NCBI GenBank assembly: GCA_020881915.1 | Contig: JAJFPB010000004.1 | Coordinates: 1,364,001 to 1,428,000 of the forward strand | Origin: Paramyrothecium sp. XJ0827 | Taxonomy: Eukaryota; Ascomycota; Sordariomycetes; Hypocreales; Stachybotryaceae | Direction: 5' to 3' | DNA: 64,000 nt | Shown: one piece after another, positions 35,618 to 46,941 of the stretch | How positions within the stretch are numbered: the first letter of the stretch is position 1 | How the letters are laid out: each line of letters begins with the position of its first letter | Notes under the pieces: model-generated | What the model was told of the DNA's origin: nothing | Databases searched by the model: none | The model's input: the letters and a program-made list of their open reading frames with translations, nothing else | Translations under genes and position numbers: made by a program

Positions 35618-38065
35618 TCACAGCGCGGGGGCTGTGGCAATCAAAGCAGACATGACAAACGCTCCTCCGATAGCTGCTATTCCAAACACTTCTGCCACTC
35701 GCCGAAGGCGTTTCACGGGCCTGTGAAGACCGCTCCTAAGGAAATCCACCTGGTTGGGATCGACCCCTTGTGTACCCGTCGATTGCGGGCGCAAAGGAGA
35801 GGCGGAATGGTCCCCTACAATACTGGGATCGATCGGAACATTTGTTCCCTTCCCGTCCCTTTCGGCCTCGCGAGAACTCTCCTCTGGCGTTAAATTGGAT
35901 ATCTCGTCAATCTTCCGTTTGGGAGCGCCTGACGGGGGTTTCGGCGACTTGGCTCGATCGCAAGGAGGGTCGACAAGGTTGTTGATGGTCATCAAACCCT
36001 CTTTGGCCTTAACACAAGGCGTGCTAGCGCTTGTATCATTCTTACTCATTTCAAATTGGTAGGCCGAAGTTTCGTCCAGAACCCGATTCTGGGAGCTTTG
36101 TGAATCCTCGCAACTTTGAGTAGGCAAAGGTGACGACAAAAAGCTATTTCCCGAGGCCGACCATGGGCCTGGTGTATCAGCCCGGGTCGTAGAGCGAGGC
36201 TCTTGGCACCAGGGATTGTGATCTGCGGTATCGAGACTCTGCCCGGTAACCCCAGGGATTTCGGTCTGAATTGGGACTTGAATGTCGGTTGTCAAGGGCA
36301 CTTGCGAGGTGGGAACTTCATCACCAATCAAGGTGCATTCTTTGAACTTGCTCATGCCATTATCCGCCCGAGCATAGAAATACTCGTACTTGCCAGTCTT
36401 CTCGCCCATAGCTTCAGCAGTCGACCTTGAAGCCGCGGATGATTGGAAGCTGTGCGGGTTTGGCATGGTTTCGAATATCGACGGCAATCTTACGTTGCCC
36501 AATTCAGCCTGAGGTAGGGGTTTGTATAACTGAGTCAAGTTTGGCAGCTTTCCGTCCTCCTCCATCAAGATGGAAGGTAGTGGCGGAGAAGTCCATAGGC
36601 ATTGAGGTTGAATTGTGTGCTGCGGCTCCTCTTCTGCCAGTAGCTTTGTAGACAGTGGGAGAGGGGCCTGTGAGCCGTGAGTAACTTCAGGAGCAGCATA
36701 GCTTCTAGGCTGCAGAACAGAATCATCAGTTTTGTTCATGCCGATGAAATCGTTTTCGTGGCTGGTCTCGGGCAATGGCTCGTGTCCGAGATGCGAAAAA
36801 TCTGCAAACCATGTATCAGCTAAGTGCAAAATGCTGTGTGGTAATGGGAGACGACTTGTCTTACCTTCATCCTCCATGTCGGAGTCATCTTCAAACTCTT
36901 CTTCAGGTACGAACAGGGGGCTCGAACCTTCCTCTGAAGGAGTGAGGTCCCCGAGTATAGCGGAGTTTGATGTCGACGAGTGTGCTTCCGACATCGACTC
37001 AAGTTCGGAATCACTGCCGTCGTCTACGTTGAAGTCTGGATCCTCAAATCCGTCGAAGGTGTTTGTAGTAACTGGATGTGACTCATCTTTGGAATCGGCG
37101 ACAAGGTCATCATGGTGTTGTTGGGGCGCATGATCAGGGATATCCTCGGTCTCGTGAGAACTGTCATCGTCATCTTGCGAAGTCAAGTCAATATGTGACA
37201 GATTCTGCGAGCCCGTGGAGTTCTCAGTCAAGACTTTGTTTGCAGTCAAAGTTTCTTCAAGGTTCACGATTGTGGTGGCGGGGCCCGAAGTCGGATCATT
37301 GCCGGTGAGGTCTATCGATATAGCATTTGAAGACGAGGGGGAGTGGGCAGGACGAATATTATGCTGCTGCAGGAGCCGGGTGCTATGCTGGACAGCAGAG
37401 TCCTCGTCCCCGCTCACATCCTCAACATCAGTATCATCGGGAACCCTGAAGATAGTCGGTTGATCGTTGAGTCTTTCGAGGGCGTCAGCTGTGCTCCTGG
37501 GGGTTTGAACTTGGGGTCGCCGGTACCTGATACTGCCTTGACTTATGGCAACTTCCATGGCAATAGGGTTGTACACGTCTCTACCTCTCTCGATAGGGAT
37601 GCCGAAGCGGAGTATATCTCCCTCTCGGAGTTCCTGAGGCTCATGTGGTATGAGAGCATGTTCGTTAAGGAAAGTTCCGTGCAGCGAGGCGACATCGGAA
37701 ATGTAGATCTTCTATTCATGATGTTATTGACGATTCCAAAGGAATTGAAGGAGTGCCCAAATGTTATATGTACCTGATGTTGGGCGTCGAAACGTAGCTG
37801 AGCATGCTCTCGGGACATGACGGCCGAATCGAACCAGCAGTTCGTAATAAGAGCTTCCAGACTTGAATTCCTTTTGCTCGTTCGACCAATCTGCATGATA
37901 GGAAAATCCCTCGTGAGAAAGATTTTGCGCTCAGGGAAAGCACATGGCGTTCGCTGATCGAGGTTGGAGAGAGTAACGGTGGCTGGAGAGCAAACTGTTA
38001 GCGATGCGACGAAGAGGGCGACTAGAGGACTGACCTTGGGCGCGCCACGGAGGGGTTGAATCCAT
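35618..38065 (-). CDS. FHA-domain protein with disordered middle and C-terminal hydrophobic tail
   Basis: Forkhead-associated domains bind phosphothreonine. Four exons (38065-38035, 37982-37774, 37711-36865, 36801-35618) give 756 residues. The FHA domain lies at about residues 20-130: IMQIGRTSKR, WFDSAVMSREHAQLRFD and ISDVASLHGTFLNEH supply the GR, SxxH and NG-like (HGTFLN) signature residues. It is followed by a long acidic, Ser/Thr/Pro-rich disordered region. The C-terminus is basic (RPVKRLRR) and then hydrophobic (VFGIAAIGGAFVMSALIATA), like a tail anchor. FHA plus tail anchor is the plan of SLMAP/Far9-Far10/PRO45 STRIPAK subunits, but I see no long coiled coil, so membership is only possible. 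The third intron (63 nt, 36864-36802) is a multiple of three and has no stop; it has GTAAGA and TTTGCAG ends. Confidence 0.83.
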
Positions 38066-40953
38066 GATATGGGCTTCTCGTGAAAGCCGAGAAGGTTGGT
38101 AAAAAGAGGAAAGGGAGAAGAGGAAGAGGAAGAAGAAGAACAACGAATATCTCGAGAGACCCCTTGGGATATGAGGGGTGCTGATTGAGATGCCGCGCCG
38201 AGGTTTCACGAATCCACACTATCAACTTAAACTGTAGCTGCAGATGGTGCACTGCAGCAAGCCAGCAGCTTCGTCAAATCAAGCATATGGTTGCTTTGGA
38301 GAGGCGTATAATAGCAGCAAGTCCTTGCAGCTCACTGGAATCGAAAGAAGGGGGAAAACGAGGTTCCCTTCACGACAAGAGAGCGGGATGAAAGGAAGAT
38401 GGCAGCCTCGGAGTCGCTGATGGAGGACGAGGTGGGGCAGAGGTCCATCGAGGTGACTGCCGTAACAGGCAGAAGGCCAGCGATAAGATGCCTAGGGACA
38501 GCGATAAGACCGCACTAGACTCCGCAGTCCGGGGCTTATCGTCGCTACGAGTGGGGCGACAGGCCTTTGGCAACTGCCAGTGCAGTCGATGCACCACCTC
38601 GCTTGTTGGTGAAGGGCAAGGCAAGACGGTCACCGAAAGTTGACCCAGCGCCCGGGTGGAAAATCAGAAGTTATTGATCACTGCTGATTTGGAAGCAAAA
38701 TTCGCAGCAAGACCAAATGCAACCCGAGTGCGGGAACAACTTAGCGGACTGGGATGAGACCTGACCTACGAGGCAGAAATACTGACCACAAACAAGGGTG
38801 GGGTAATGGCATCAAGCGGCGACCGGGTAAGCCTAGAGTCTACGGTACGTGATACTGGGTTACGATGAGCATCTGTTATGCAGTGTGACTTATTGCCCTC
38901 ACTTGGCTATCGCTAGTTACTTGACGTACAGTACAGTTCTGACAGTGCGTCACGCCTGGAAGTTACCTCGCGCCAGCATGAAACCAACACGACAGGGACC
39001 TGAGCGAGAGGCGATGTAAGTAGGTCCCGCTGTAAGCGGCGGTGGATGGCAGGACCAACAAGCTTGGACCTGTCCCGCCTCCGTCTGTCCATTTATCGAT
39101 CCGAATTCTTCTTTCTTGGCAAGAATGTAATGAGGCAAAGTCACCAGTACTGATCCAGACACGAATGCGAGCTTGGCACAGTTTCAGAGGTTGTGCGTAA
39201 AGGCTGAATGGGCATTGATGCAAAGGGATGGGTAAAATGGTGCAACCGCCAGCCTGACACGCGGTTCATTTTCAACTGAGATACCGGTCAGATTTCCACC
39301 TGCAGGCCCAATCAAGTCGTGAAACGTGCTGACGAGATGCCTCAAGAGAGGCGCTCTCAAGGAGCTTCACTTTAGCAGAGAAAGTGAGAGCCTCAAGTAG
39401 ATTCCTCGTGGTGAAAATCGTACGACCATCACTGACTGTGTCCACCTAATCTGCGTCCGCGTACCTCAACGCCGTAAACTTCATGCATGCTTCTGGCGAG
39501 GTGGTGTGCCACGGCTAGCCCCCAAGATCCCAGACGGGTCAGAGGTGCTGTCCACATGACAAGACTGTGGGCCGCTATTCATCAGCCAGGTGCCTCCTGC
39601 GGGCATGCTTGGACAGGCACTAGGAACGATACTAGCAAAGCATCTGACGTGTACTGGGGCCCAAGGCCAACACTCAAATTCCATATAGGCATTGGATGTG
39701 GGCTGTACGCATTCGAGGCAAAGGGCGGGACGTGCTTTTGAACCGCCACTGCGGGTGTCTCCGATACATACCTTAGGTACCTTACCGAAGGTATTGCAGG
39801 CGAAGCGTTTTCTAAAAGCTGCGGCCAGGGCGGTTACTTTGCCCAGAGTACCAAGCACAGGTATCTAATGTGTACCTAACTTACTTTTGAAAACACGATA
39901 TGGAACAACAGACAAGTGATCTGCAGAATGATGGTCAAAACATTGCCCGCTTCGACAATTCGGTCCAGCTTGATCTAATGTGGAAGCATGTGCTTCCGAC
40001 GCGGGAACAAGCATGGCATTGCAATTCGCGGAATGCGGCGGAACATGCTGTTAGCGCGTTAAGTGATTTCTAGTACTGTACCCTTCTCATGACGATGCAG
40101 GCTGCAGGGATCATTTTGGAGGGGTTTTTTTGACGGACAAGATGATCCCCACCTGTTTCGTCATAGCCCGAGCCTTGTTATTTGTATTTGGGCACCGTTA
40201 AATGGCCAGCTGATGGCCTTGTTACTTGCGGAGGTACTCTGTAAGTTCCCTACTTTCGCCTTGACGTGAGTCGCCTGGCTGCACAAGTAAGGTGCCTTAT
40301 TTCACCTTGAAAGGCACAGGCTACACGCCCAGTGCTGAGTACCTTGGTCATTACTTTATTGCGCAGCCATCACCACGCGCAAATCAAGGTAGAAGCCTCA
40401 CGTTTTCCAGCAACAGCAAAGTACCTCACCTTGTCCGTCATTCAGGTAAAGAGCTCCCCACCGACTTTTTACCTCTACCCGCCAGAGCTGTGATTTTTTT
40501 CTTTCTTTTTTCCGCCTTCCCTCCCTCCTCTTCTGCATCTTCTAAACCCTCTTAGAACTATCGGGACGCGATTCTCCGTCTTCCTCCCTTCAACCGCATC
40601 CGCCGCCACAGCTCGTCGATTTTGGGTTTTGTCCTCATGGAGCTTTCGCTTCCCAGTCACGTCCACAATACCCTGGCCAAGGCACCTTGTTACAAGCTCA
40701 CACGAACCAGAACCAGGAAGCTACCATCTTGACAAAACCTGCCAGTCCACACTCCACTGGGAAAAATACACAGATCTGTCCGCGTTCATTTGAGCAGCAA
40801 ATAATAGCCCGAAAGCACTACCAAGCTTCCTTACACAAAGGACCACATCGGCCATTTTCAGTGCCACTGCCTGGTGGCACTAGTTTACGTCATATCCTGA
40901 TCCATTCCAAGTCAACCGCAACCAAGAACATCTTCGCCAAAGCCTTCGTCAAG
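38066..40953. other. 2.9 kb divergent intergenic region
   Basis: Next to the FHA gene, 38090-38150 is purine-rich on the plus strand, i.e. a pyrimidine-rich leader in the sense of transcription. 39765-39800 carries CCTTAGGTACCTTACC motifs. 40490-40560 is strongly pyrimidine-rich and probably marks the core promoter of the IFRD gene. From 40687 the IFRD frame is already open without an ATG. Confidence 0.5.
40490..40560 (+). promoter_or_regulatory. Pyrimidine-rich tract upstream of the IFRD gene
   Basis: A long T/C run (TTTTTTTCTTTCTTTTTTCC-type) on the sense strand, about 400 bases before the start codon. Filamentous fungal promoters often have such tracts just upstream of transcription starts. 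The assignment rests on composition and position. Confidence 0.4.
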
Positions 40954-42345
40954 ATGATGAACCACGCTCGCGTGAAAGCCCTGAAGGGCAGCGGCAAAAC
41001 TGTGTCTAAGAAGGCACAGAAATCAGGCCGAGCCTCAAGCGGCGTGACGCCTCGCAGCTCGCCCATGGCGTCTCTTTTAACATCCCCGTCCCACTCGGCT
41101 ACGCCTAGCAGGGTGGCGTCCGACATCAGCGATGCGGAAGAGGACGATTACGACCCTGAATTTGACGATATGTCGTTGAGCGTTCACTCTGGAGGATCTG
41201 TACCAGAGCTTACAGAGGATGCTGCGGCCTTCGATTACAAAGCTTTGATTGATCAGCTACAAGAGCGAAAGCACAACAACAGCGAGATGCGAGAACAATA
41301 CCTGGATATTTTCATCAAAGTGCTTCGCACGCGATATTCACCAGAAACCCACGAATGGCTGGATTCCGCTGCGCCTGAACTAGCCGAACTCTTCCTCAGA
41401 GACGCGAACCGTGCAGCTGGGGCTCGCGAAAGACTATTAAGTTTACAGGCCTACACCTTGCTAGTCGGCATCGTCGAGGACCTTGATGTCTGCGAGGGAG
41501 GCGAGAAGACATTGAAGCAAATTATCATGGACGAAGACGATGATCTATGCCAGATTTGGGCTATTTATGCCCTGTCCATGACGGTTTTGTATGGCGGTGG
41601 GCTTGAGGAGACAGCCTTGGAACTGATGGAGTATTTCCTGGACATTGTACAATCTGACGGAGAAAGTGTTCAAGCACACGACAATGGCGCGGTGGTTGTT
41701 GGCGCCCTCCAAGGTTGGTCTTTTGTGGCCAGTCACGTCTCCGATTTCTCCGAGTACGCCGACATCGCGATAGACGCATTCGTCGACCAACTGGATAGTG
41801 CGGACCTAGAGGTCCAGGCGCATACCGCAGCATGCATCGCACTGATTTATGAGTCTTCTCGAAACCATGAAGAAGAAACTGGGGAGCCATTCCAGCTCCC
41901 GTACGATCCCAAACGACTTGCAGAGCGCATCAGCCAACTCTCCAAACTCAGTGCAAAATCTGTTTCTAGGAAAGACCGAAGAGATCTGCGTGAGAGTCTT
42001 GTGAGCGTGGTGACGTCGCTTGAGAGGGGTGTTGGTCCATACTACTCGACTGCTCTTTACATTCCGGAGAAGGGTACTCATGTCCCTGCTTCTCAGATGA
42101 CAGACGATGGGCAAGCAGAATACGGCTACCGTGGCAAGCTCCGTCTTGGCAACGCCACGGCCAGAGTTACCACCTGGTCCCTCTTGTCGAGATTGAATAT
42201 GATGAAGACGCTCTTCAAGGGCGGCCTGCACAAGCATGTGTTTGTAAACCCAGTGGTGATGGATTGCCTGGAGGACGCACATCTGGAACACAGCTCTGCG
42301 GATCAACCAGAATATAGACTGCCTGCAAAGGGCCGCAAGAGGTGA
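40954..42345 (+). CDS. IFRD-family (interferon-related developmental regulator) protein
   Basis: Single exon, 463 residues. The family is made of HEAT/armadillo-type helices. Mammalian IFRD1 and IFRD2 act in transcription co-regulation and on idle ribosomes; fungal members are little studied. The N-terminus is basic and Ser-rich (KALKGSGKTVSKKAQKSGRA), followed by an acidic patch (DAEEDDYDPEFDDMS). The IFRD core begins at about residue 95 (YKALIDQLQERKHNNSEMRE) and continues with ERLLSLQAYTLLVGIVED, ALELMEYFLDIV and DLEVQAHTAACIALIYE. The IFRD C-terminal segment (TWSLLSRLNMMKTLFKGGLH) and a basic end (PAKGRKR) close it. The first ATG is at 40954; the 89 codons before it are open but start at TTG. 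Confidence 0.93.
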   Translation: MMNHARVKALKGSGKTVSKKAQKSGRASSGVTPRSSPMASLLTSPSHSATPSRVASDISDAEEDDYDPEFDDMSLSVHSGGSVPELTEDAAAFDYKALIDQLQERKHNNSEMREQYLDIFIKVLRTRYSPETHEWLDSAAPELAELFLRDANRAAGARERLLSLQAYTLLVGIVEDLDVCEGGEKTLKQIIMDEDDDLCQIWAIYALSMTVLYGGGLEETALELMEYFLDIVQSDGESVQAHDNGAVVVGALQGWSFVASHVSDFSEYADIAIDAFVDQLDSADLEVQAHTAACIALIYESSRNHEEETGEPFQLPYDPKRLAERISQLSKLSAKSVSRKDRRDLRESLVSVVTSLERGVGPYYSTALYIPEKGTHVPASQMTDDGQAEYGYRGKLRLGNATARVTTWSLLSRLNMMKTLFKGGLHKHVFVNPVVMDCLEDAHLEHSSADQPEYRLPAKGRKR

Positions 42346-45300
42346 ATAATCGGAACCAGAGATGTTTGCGCCTGTTCAGTTTCTCGTCTTTCACTCGTAT
42401 GAGCGTTACTATAAGACAATGCATGATCTTCACCTTCCCTAGCCACCGCAGTAATTAGGAACTACGTAGACGTATTGATATTATTACCTGTCCATTCTAG
42501 GACCCCATCCAGAGCTCCGTAAATCACACCAAGCCGCAAGACTGCAGAGGCAGTGGAACCAATACGAAACTGTATGTAGAAGATCCCAGCAACTACACGT
42601 TTTGTTTGGCGCTGATGCCTTGGGGGCAACATAGTTATGGGGTACATATCGTCGTTTGGTGGCTAGGAGTTTCTCCTAGCTGTCTCCGTGATAACAGCCA
42701 AGGGAGCTCACTAAAAGTCTGTGTCCGTATAAACCGTGTGAGAGGCCAGTCTGGGAGGAACGAGCACTGTTTCGGCAACATAACTACTGAAATGGCAATA
42801 TACCAAAAGACTACCACAACACATATCCCAACTTAAGCCGCAGCTAGCTTCCCAAGTGTTCACTCCAGCTAAGATATTACTTCCATTTGGCTTTGGAATC
42901 TCGAAAGATATGTTATAGATTACCGTACGCTTGATTGCGTTGTGGAAAGCCCGTCTCGCCAGAAACAACTAGGTTTCAAGCATGCCACTTACCGTGACCA
43001 GCCACCTCCTTAGGTAGCTCGCTCATCCTTTCGACGAGCTCTGCATTATTTGAAGTCCCAACCTGATCAAGATGTGTCACATCAATCACAAAAGAATACT
43101 TGCAGAACACACATAAGGAAACTCGGTGTGAGTTTATGACACACAGCTATATACATGATGAGGAGGATGCCACCCACCGATGACTGACACCTATTGGTCC
43201 GGGCTTGACGTCTGCTTGCTGAGCGTACTTGATCATGGTACTTACTTCTTCGGCTTGCATTTCGGAATATGGCGGTTGCTGGCACCTGCTTGAACTTTCG
43301 GGCAGTTATATGAAAGCGCGGGTTCCGTGGCAGTTGATGGCGTAGCATACCGTTGTGTTCACCAACGCGTACGTCGACGTAAGCCGCGTCGCAAAGCTGT
43401 TAAATCTTGTCTCGAAATAATTCCAAGCACTCTCAAGATATGCTCTTCATGCTCAGAGTTTCTCTTTCTAGGCAGCGGCGTGAAGAAGTCTATAATGGGG
43501 TAGTCAGCACCAACAAAGGAGCATTTTGAGCGCCAATACGATGAATGGGCGAGCGCATTGTGTGTCAACGCCTAGGGAAGGTTTGAACGGCTGTGAGGCC
43601 ATCAATTCATCTCAAAACATGACGATCCTCCTGGGCCTCTGCATCAGCTACTCTGGCTAACTATTGATGATCTGCATCCGAGTAAGCAAGGATTCCGATA
43701 GTTGGATGTTTCTTCCTGGCCATACCCAGAGCATATTGACCTAAGCATTGGCCGGTTGGATATTAGGTATTACTGCAGGAGTCAGAATGTATGGGGAACG
43801 GTTGTGAGAAATGTCGGCGTGCCAATCATAGAGCGGCTAGCGGCGCTGGTGTACGGTCAACGGGTAGTACCCGACCTCCGCCGGAGCACGGTCGACCTGA
43901 CACAGGCAGAAAGTGGCCGAATGACATTAACATGGAGATACATCAAATCCCCTGCAACAAATTGAGCTACGTAGATCTGAGTTGTACTCGGCGATAGAGG
44001 TGAATCTTGATTAAGTGGTGCAGCTGAATTCTTGTCACTGTCCGAAGTGTGATAGGTGACGTGACTTACAACGGAGCCGAAGCCGTGCCATAAAGAGTCC
44101 TGAATAATGAGCGACATCTTTCCAGATACTTCAGAGCTTAAAATGAACCGATACTCGAGTTTTGGGTCTCGATGGATACGGTATGAGCTGGCAGTGTCCA
44201 GTACGATGTAAGGTGAGCTTTAAGCACGATCGTACTGCAGGTGGCAGATTTCATTTTTTATTTATTTAAATTGGTATGTCCAGGAAAGCGAAATAGAACA
44301 ATCTAATACATGCTCCGTGACATTATAAACATTTTGAGGCACCAGGACCCTTACTTCTGTACCTGCAAGAATAATCCTTCATCCCATGACTAGTCAGCCA
44401 CAGTTCGGCAGTTCATACAGGTGAGTGCGGAGGTGAGGCTACAGTACTATCGATCAATGAGATGGGGGCGACGTAACAGCCTTCGAGAAGAACGATTCCT
44501 GAAGGATTGCCCGTCTTGCATTGCCGGCCTTGTGAAACGTTCTGACATCACACGACATCGCAAAGTTCTTTCTCGCCATACGCTCGGAATACGTCGTTCA
44601 AACTGAACAGAGCTTTCCGTAGACAGCGCAAATACGGCATGACGGAGGCTTATGCGTACTCCCATGACTAAGTTGCTTCACCGTAATGTGACCAGCATCA
44701 GTATCGCTGGTCGCAGGTGCATGAACCGTTCAAATAGAGTCGCAAATAAAGGCTCCGAGCACCGTCGGCCGCCCAATATCCGGAGCCTTTTGATGTCATC
44801 TGCCAACTTGTTCCGAATGCAATGTTCGAGAAGCATACTGAAACAGGCCAGTTCATGCATGCTTTGGCACGGTACGGTTTGCCAAATATGATTCTAGGCA
44901 CCTCCGGGTTGGACTCTATGGAGCATATCCGAGCGTCAATCAAGCCTCTGACGTAGTGAATCTTGACTTCCTGCATCCTGGAAAATCAAGTGCCGGACTG
45001 TTGGCATATGCATGCAAGTGTCGTGTGCATTCCGAGTTGTTACGGAAGGGCGGCGGTGCACGAGCACGATAGGCCCACGCAAGCAATGCAGCACTGCCGC
45101 ATAGACAAGTGACTGGTACAAGCCGATCTGAGTGAAATAACCTTACTTTCAGCTCTCGCATCGTGATGTAAATGCCGATGTGGATGTGCCGGACGCCATA
45201 ACCCGAGGGCCCGGTTCGATTGATATATTGCTTATTACTCTGACTGTCCACTGGAGAAACTTCTTTGCGTCGAGGCTAGAACGGAAAAGTGGTGAAAAAT

Positions 45301-45392
45301 GGTCTTGAACCCCGGGATTTGATTCGAGCAAGATTATGAGAGCGAGATTGGACTTTGTCGAGTGACACAAACAGCTCGTGTGTTCGTCTAAG
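42346..45392. other. 3 kb gene-poor stretch with a possible relic
   Basis: No intact gene. 44258-44272 is an A/T tract. A C2H2-like peptide is encoded at 44508-44579 (separate entry). ORFs at 42711-42968 and 43359-43568 (minus) look faintly protein-like but match nothing I know. Confidence 0.45.
44508..44579 (+). pseudogene. Possible C2H2 zinc-finger relic
   Basis: In a 61-codon frame, a stretch reads CPSCIAGLVKRSDITRH followed by HRKVLSRH. The spacing C-x2-C-x12-H is that of a C2H2 finger, and KRSDITRH resembles the recognition helix of fungal C2H2 regulators. The spacing to the last His is one residue longer than normal and no second finger follows, so it would be a fragment. Chance resemblance is quite possible. 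Confidence 0.25.
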
Positions 45393-46941
45393 ATGACAGC
45401 TGCAATCGGTTTCGCAGCCTGCTTCATCGCCATTGTTCTCCTTGTCGACTACAAAAGGCGTTCTTCAAGCAATCTACCACATTACAGAAGCAAAGGGGCT
45501 TTTTCTTTTCTAATCGACGCGAAAGACTATGCCGTCAACCCCATTGCCTTGATTGGGACGGCCACCGCAATTTGCGGTGACGTCTTCAGTGTCCAAGTCT
45601 TCACCATATTCAACGTCTTCCTCCGAGGTAACAAACTGAACAAATTCTATTTGGAAGCCAAAGAAGACTCCTGGTCCTTTGCTGGTGGGATGGTAGGCAT
45701 CAATCGAAGTATCAGTTGTGACTCTCCCTCGCTGACACAACCTATAGGGCTATTTCCTCGACAAGATCGTGGATGAAGGCTACTGGGATCACTACAGAAC
45801 ACTCCTGGCATCCGTAAGCAGATACATAAACACATCGGATGCTCAAGAGTACACATCCGCAGTGGCTGTACAGGAGACACGAAAGGCGGCTGCGGAATGG
45901 GAGTTGTTACCAGACATCAGACTCTTCGACGCCGTCTCCTGCTTGATACATCGTATCACAGTACGATCGCTTATGGGCCAAGACTTTTATGAGCATAACG
46001 AAGAAGAATTGCTCGGCCTATTACATGCCATGGAAGCAGATATTGGCAGCATTTTCTCCCTTATTTTACCAGGATGGGTGCCGCATCCTCCCGCTAAAAG
46101 GATGCAGAAGGCCCATGAGCGAGTGAAAGAGATATTTACTGAACGACTCGAGCAGAGATATTCGATGGAGGACTCGGATTCCAGGCCGTCACAAGATTAT
46201 GTTGGATTTACAATGAGGGATAAGTTGACAATGCCGCTCAGGCACTTGATGGCGAGCCAGCATACTATGCTCATGTTTGCCGCTCACACAAGCACAGTTG
46301 GAAACGTTGGTTGGAACCTGGCCACAGTAAGAGACTATTTTGCTTGAGACTTTGAGAGTCCACTGATGATTTCATAGCTTCTTCGACACCCCGAGACGAT
46401 GGAGGCGTTGACGGCCGAGTTGAGAGCGAAGCCCGAGGCAGAAGACTCACGACTTCTCCAAGCCTGCATTTCGGAAACTCTCAGATATTACGCCGGAATC
46501 AAGACGCTGAGACTAGCCCAGAAAGAAGTTCAGATTCCTGGAACGGATTACACAGTTCCTCGAGGTGCCATAGTCTCTATCAGCCCTTATTTGACGCATC
46601 ACGACGCGAACAACTTTGCCGAGCCCGACTCTTGGATACCTAGGCGCTGGATGGAACAAGCAGACGACTCTAACAAAGCGGACCAGAGGAAAGCCGAGCT
46701 CAAATACTTTCCCTTCGGAGGAGGAGCTCACCGCTGCGTTGGGGAGAAGCTGGCGCGCATTATGGTAACCAAAACTCTGACCACTCTGTTGAGAGAGTAT
46801 GATATCAGTTGGGCAAATCCGGATACGCCCAACACAAAAAACTTTGCAGACCTGGACTTCGACAAAGTTGGCTCGCCTTGGCTGAAAGGCGATGTGAGGA
46901 TCCGAATCAAGCGCGCAGGGCCGGCGGCTAGAATTTTATGA
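45393..46941 (+). CDS. Cytochrome P450, CYP51/CYP8B-like
   Basis: Membrane-bound haem-thiolate monooxygenase. Exons 45393-45692, 45748-46326 and 46378-46941 give 480 residues with no gap. Visible parts: N-terminal anchor (IGFAACFIAIVLLVDYKRR), I-helix region (LMFAAHTSTVGNVGW, with His-Thr instead of the usual Gly-x-x-Thr), K-helix ExxR in ISETLR, the PERF-like region (EPDSWIPRRW) and the haem loop FGGGAHRCVGEKLA with the ligand Cys. The I-helix and haem loop resemble the CYP51/CYP8B group, so a sterol- or triterpenoid-like substrate is possible. Too diverged to be the ergosterol 14-alpha-demethylase, which is longer and better conserved. Its neighbours (thioesterase, FAD monooxygenase, Zn2Cys6 factor) suggest specialised metabolism. 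Confidence 0.93.
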
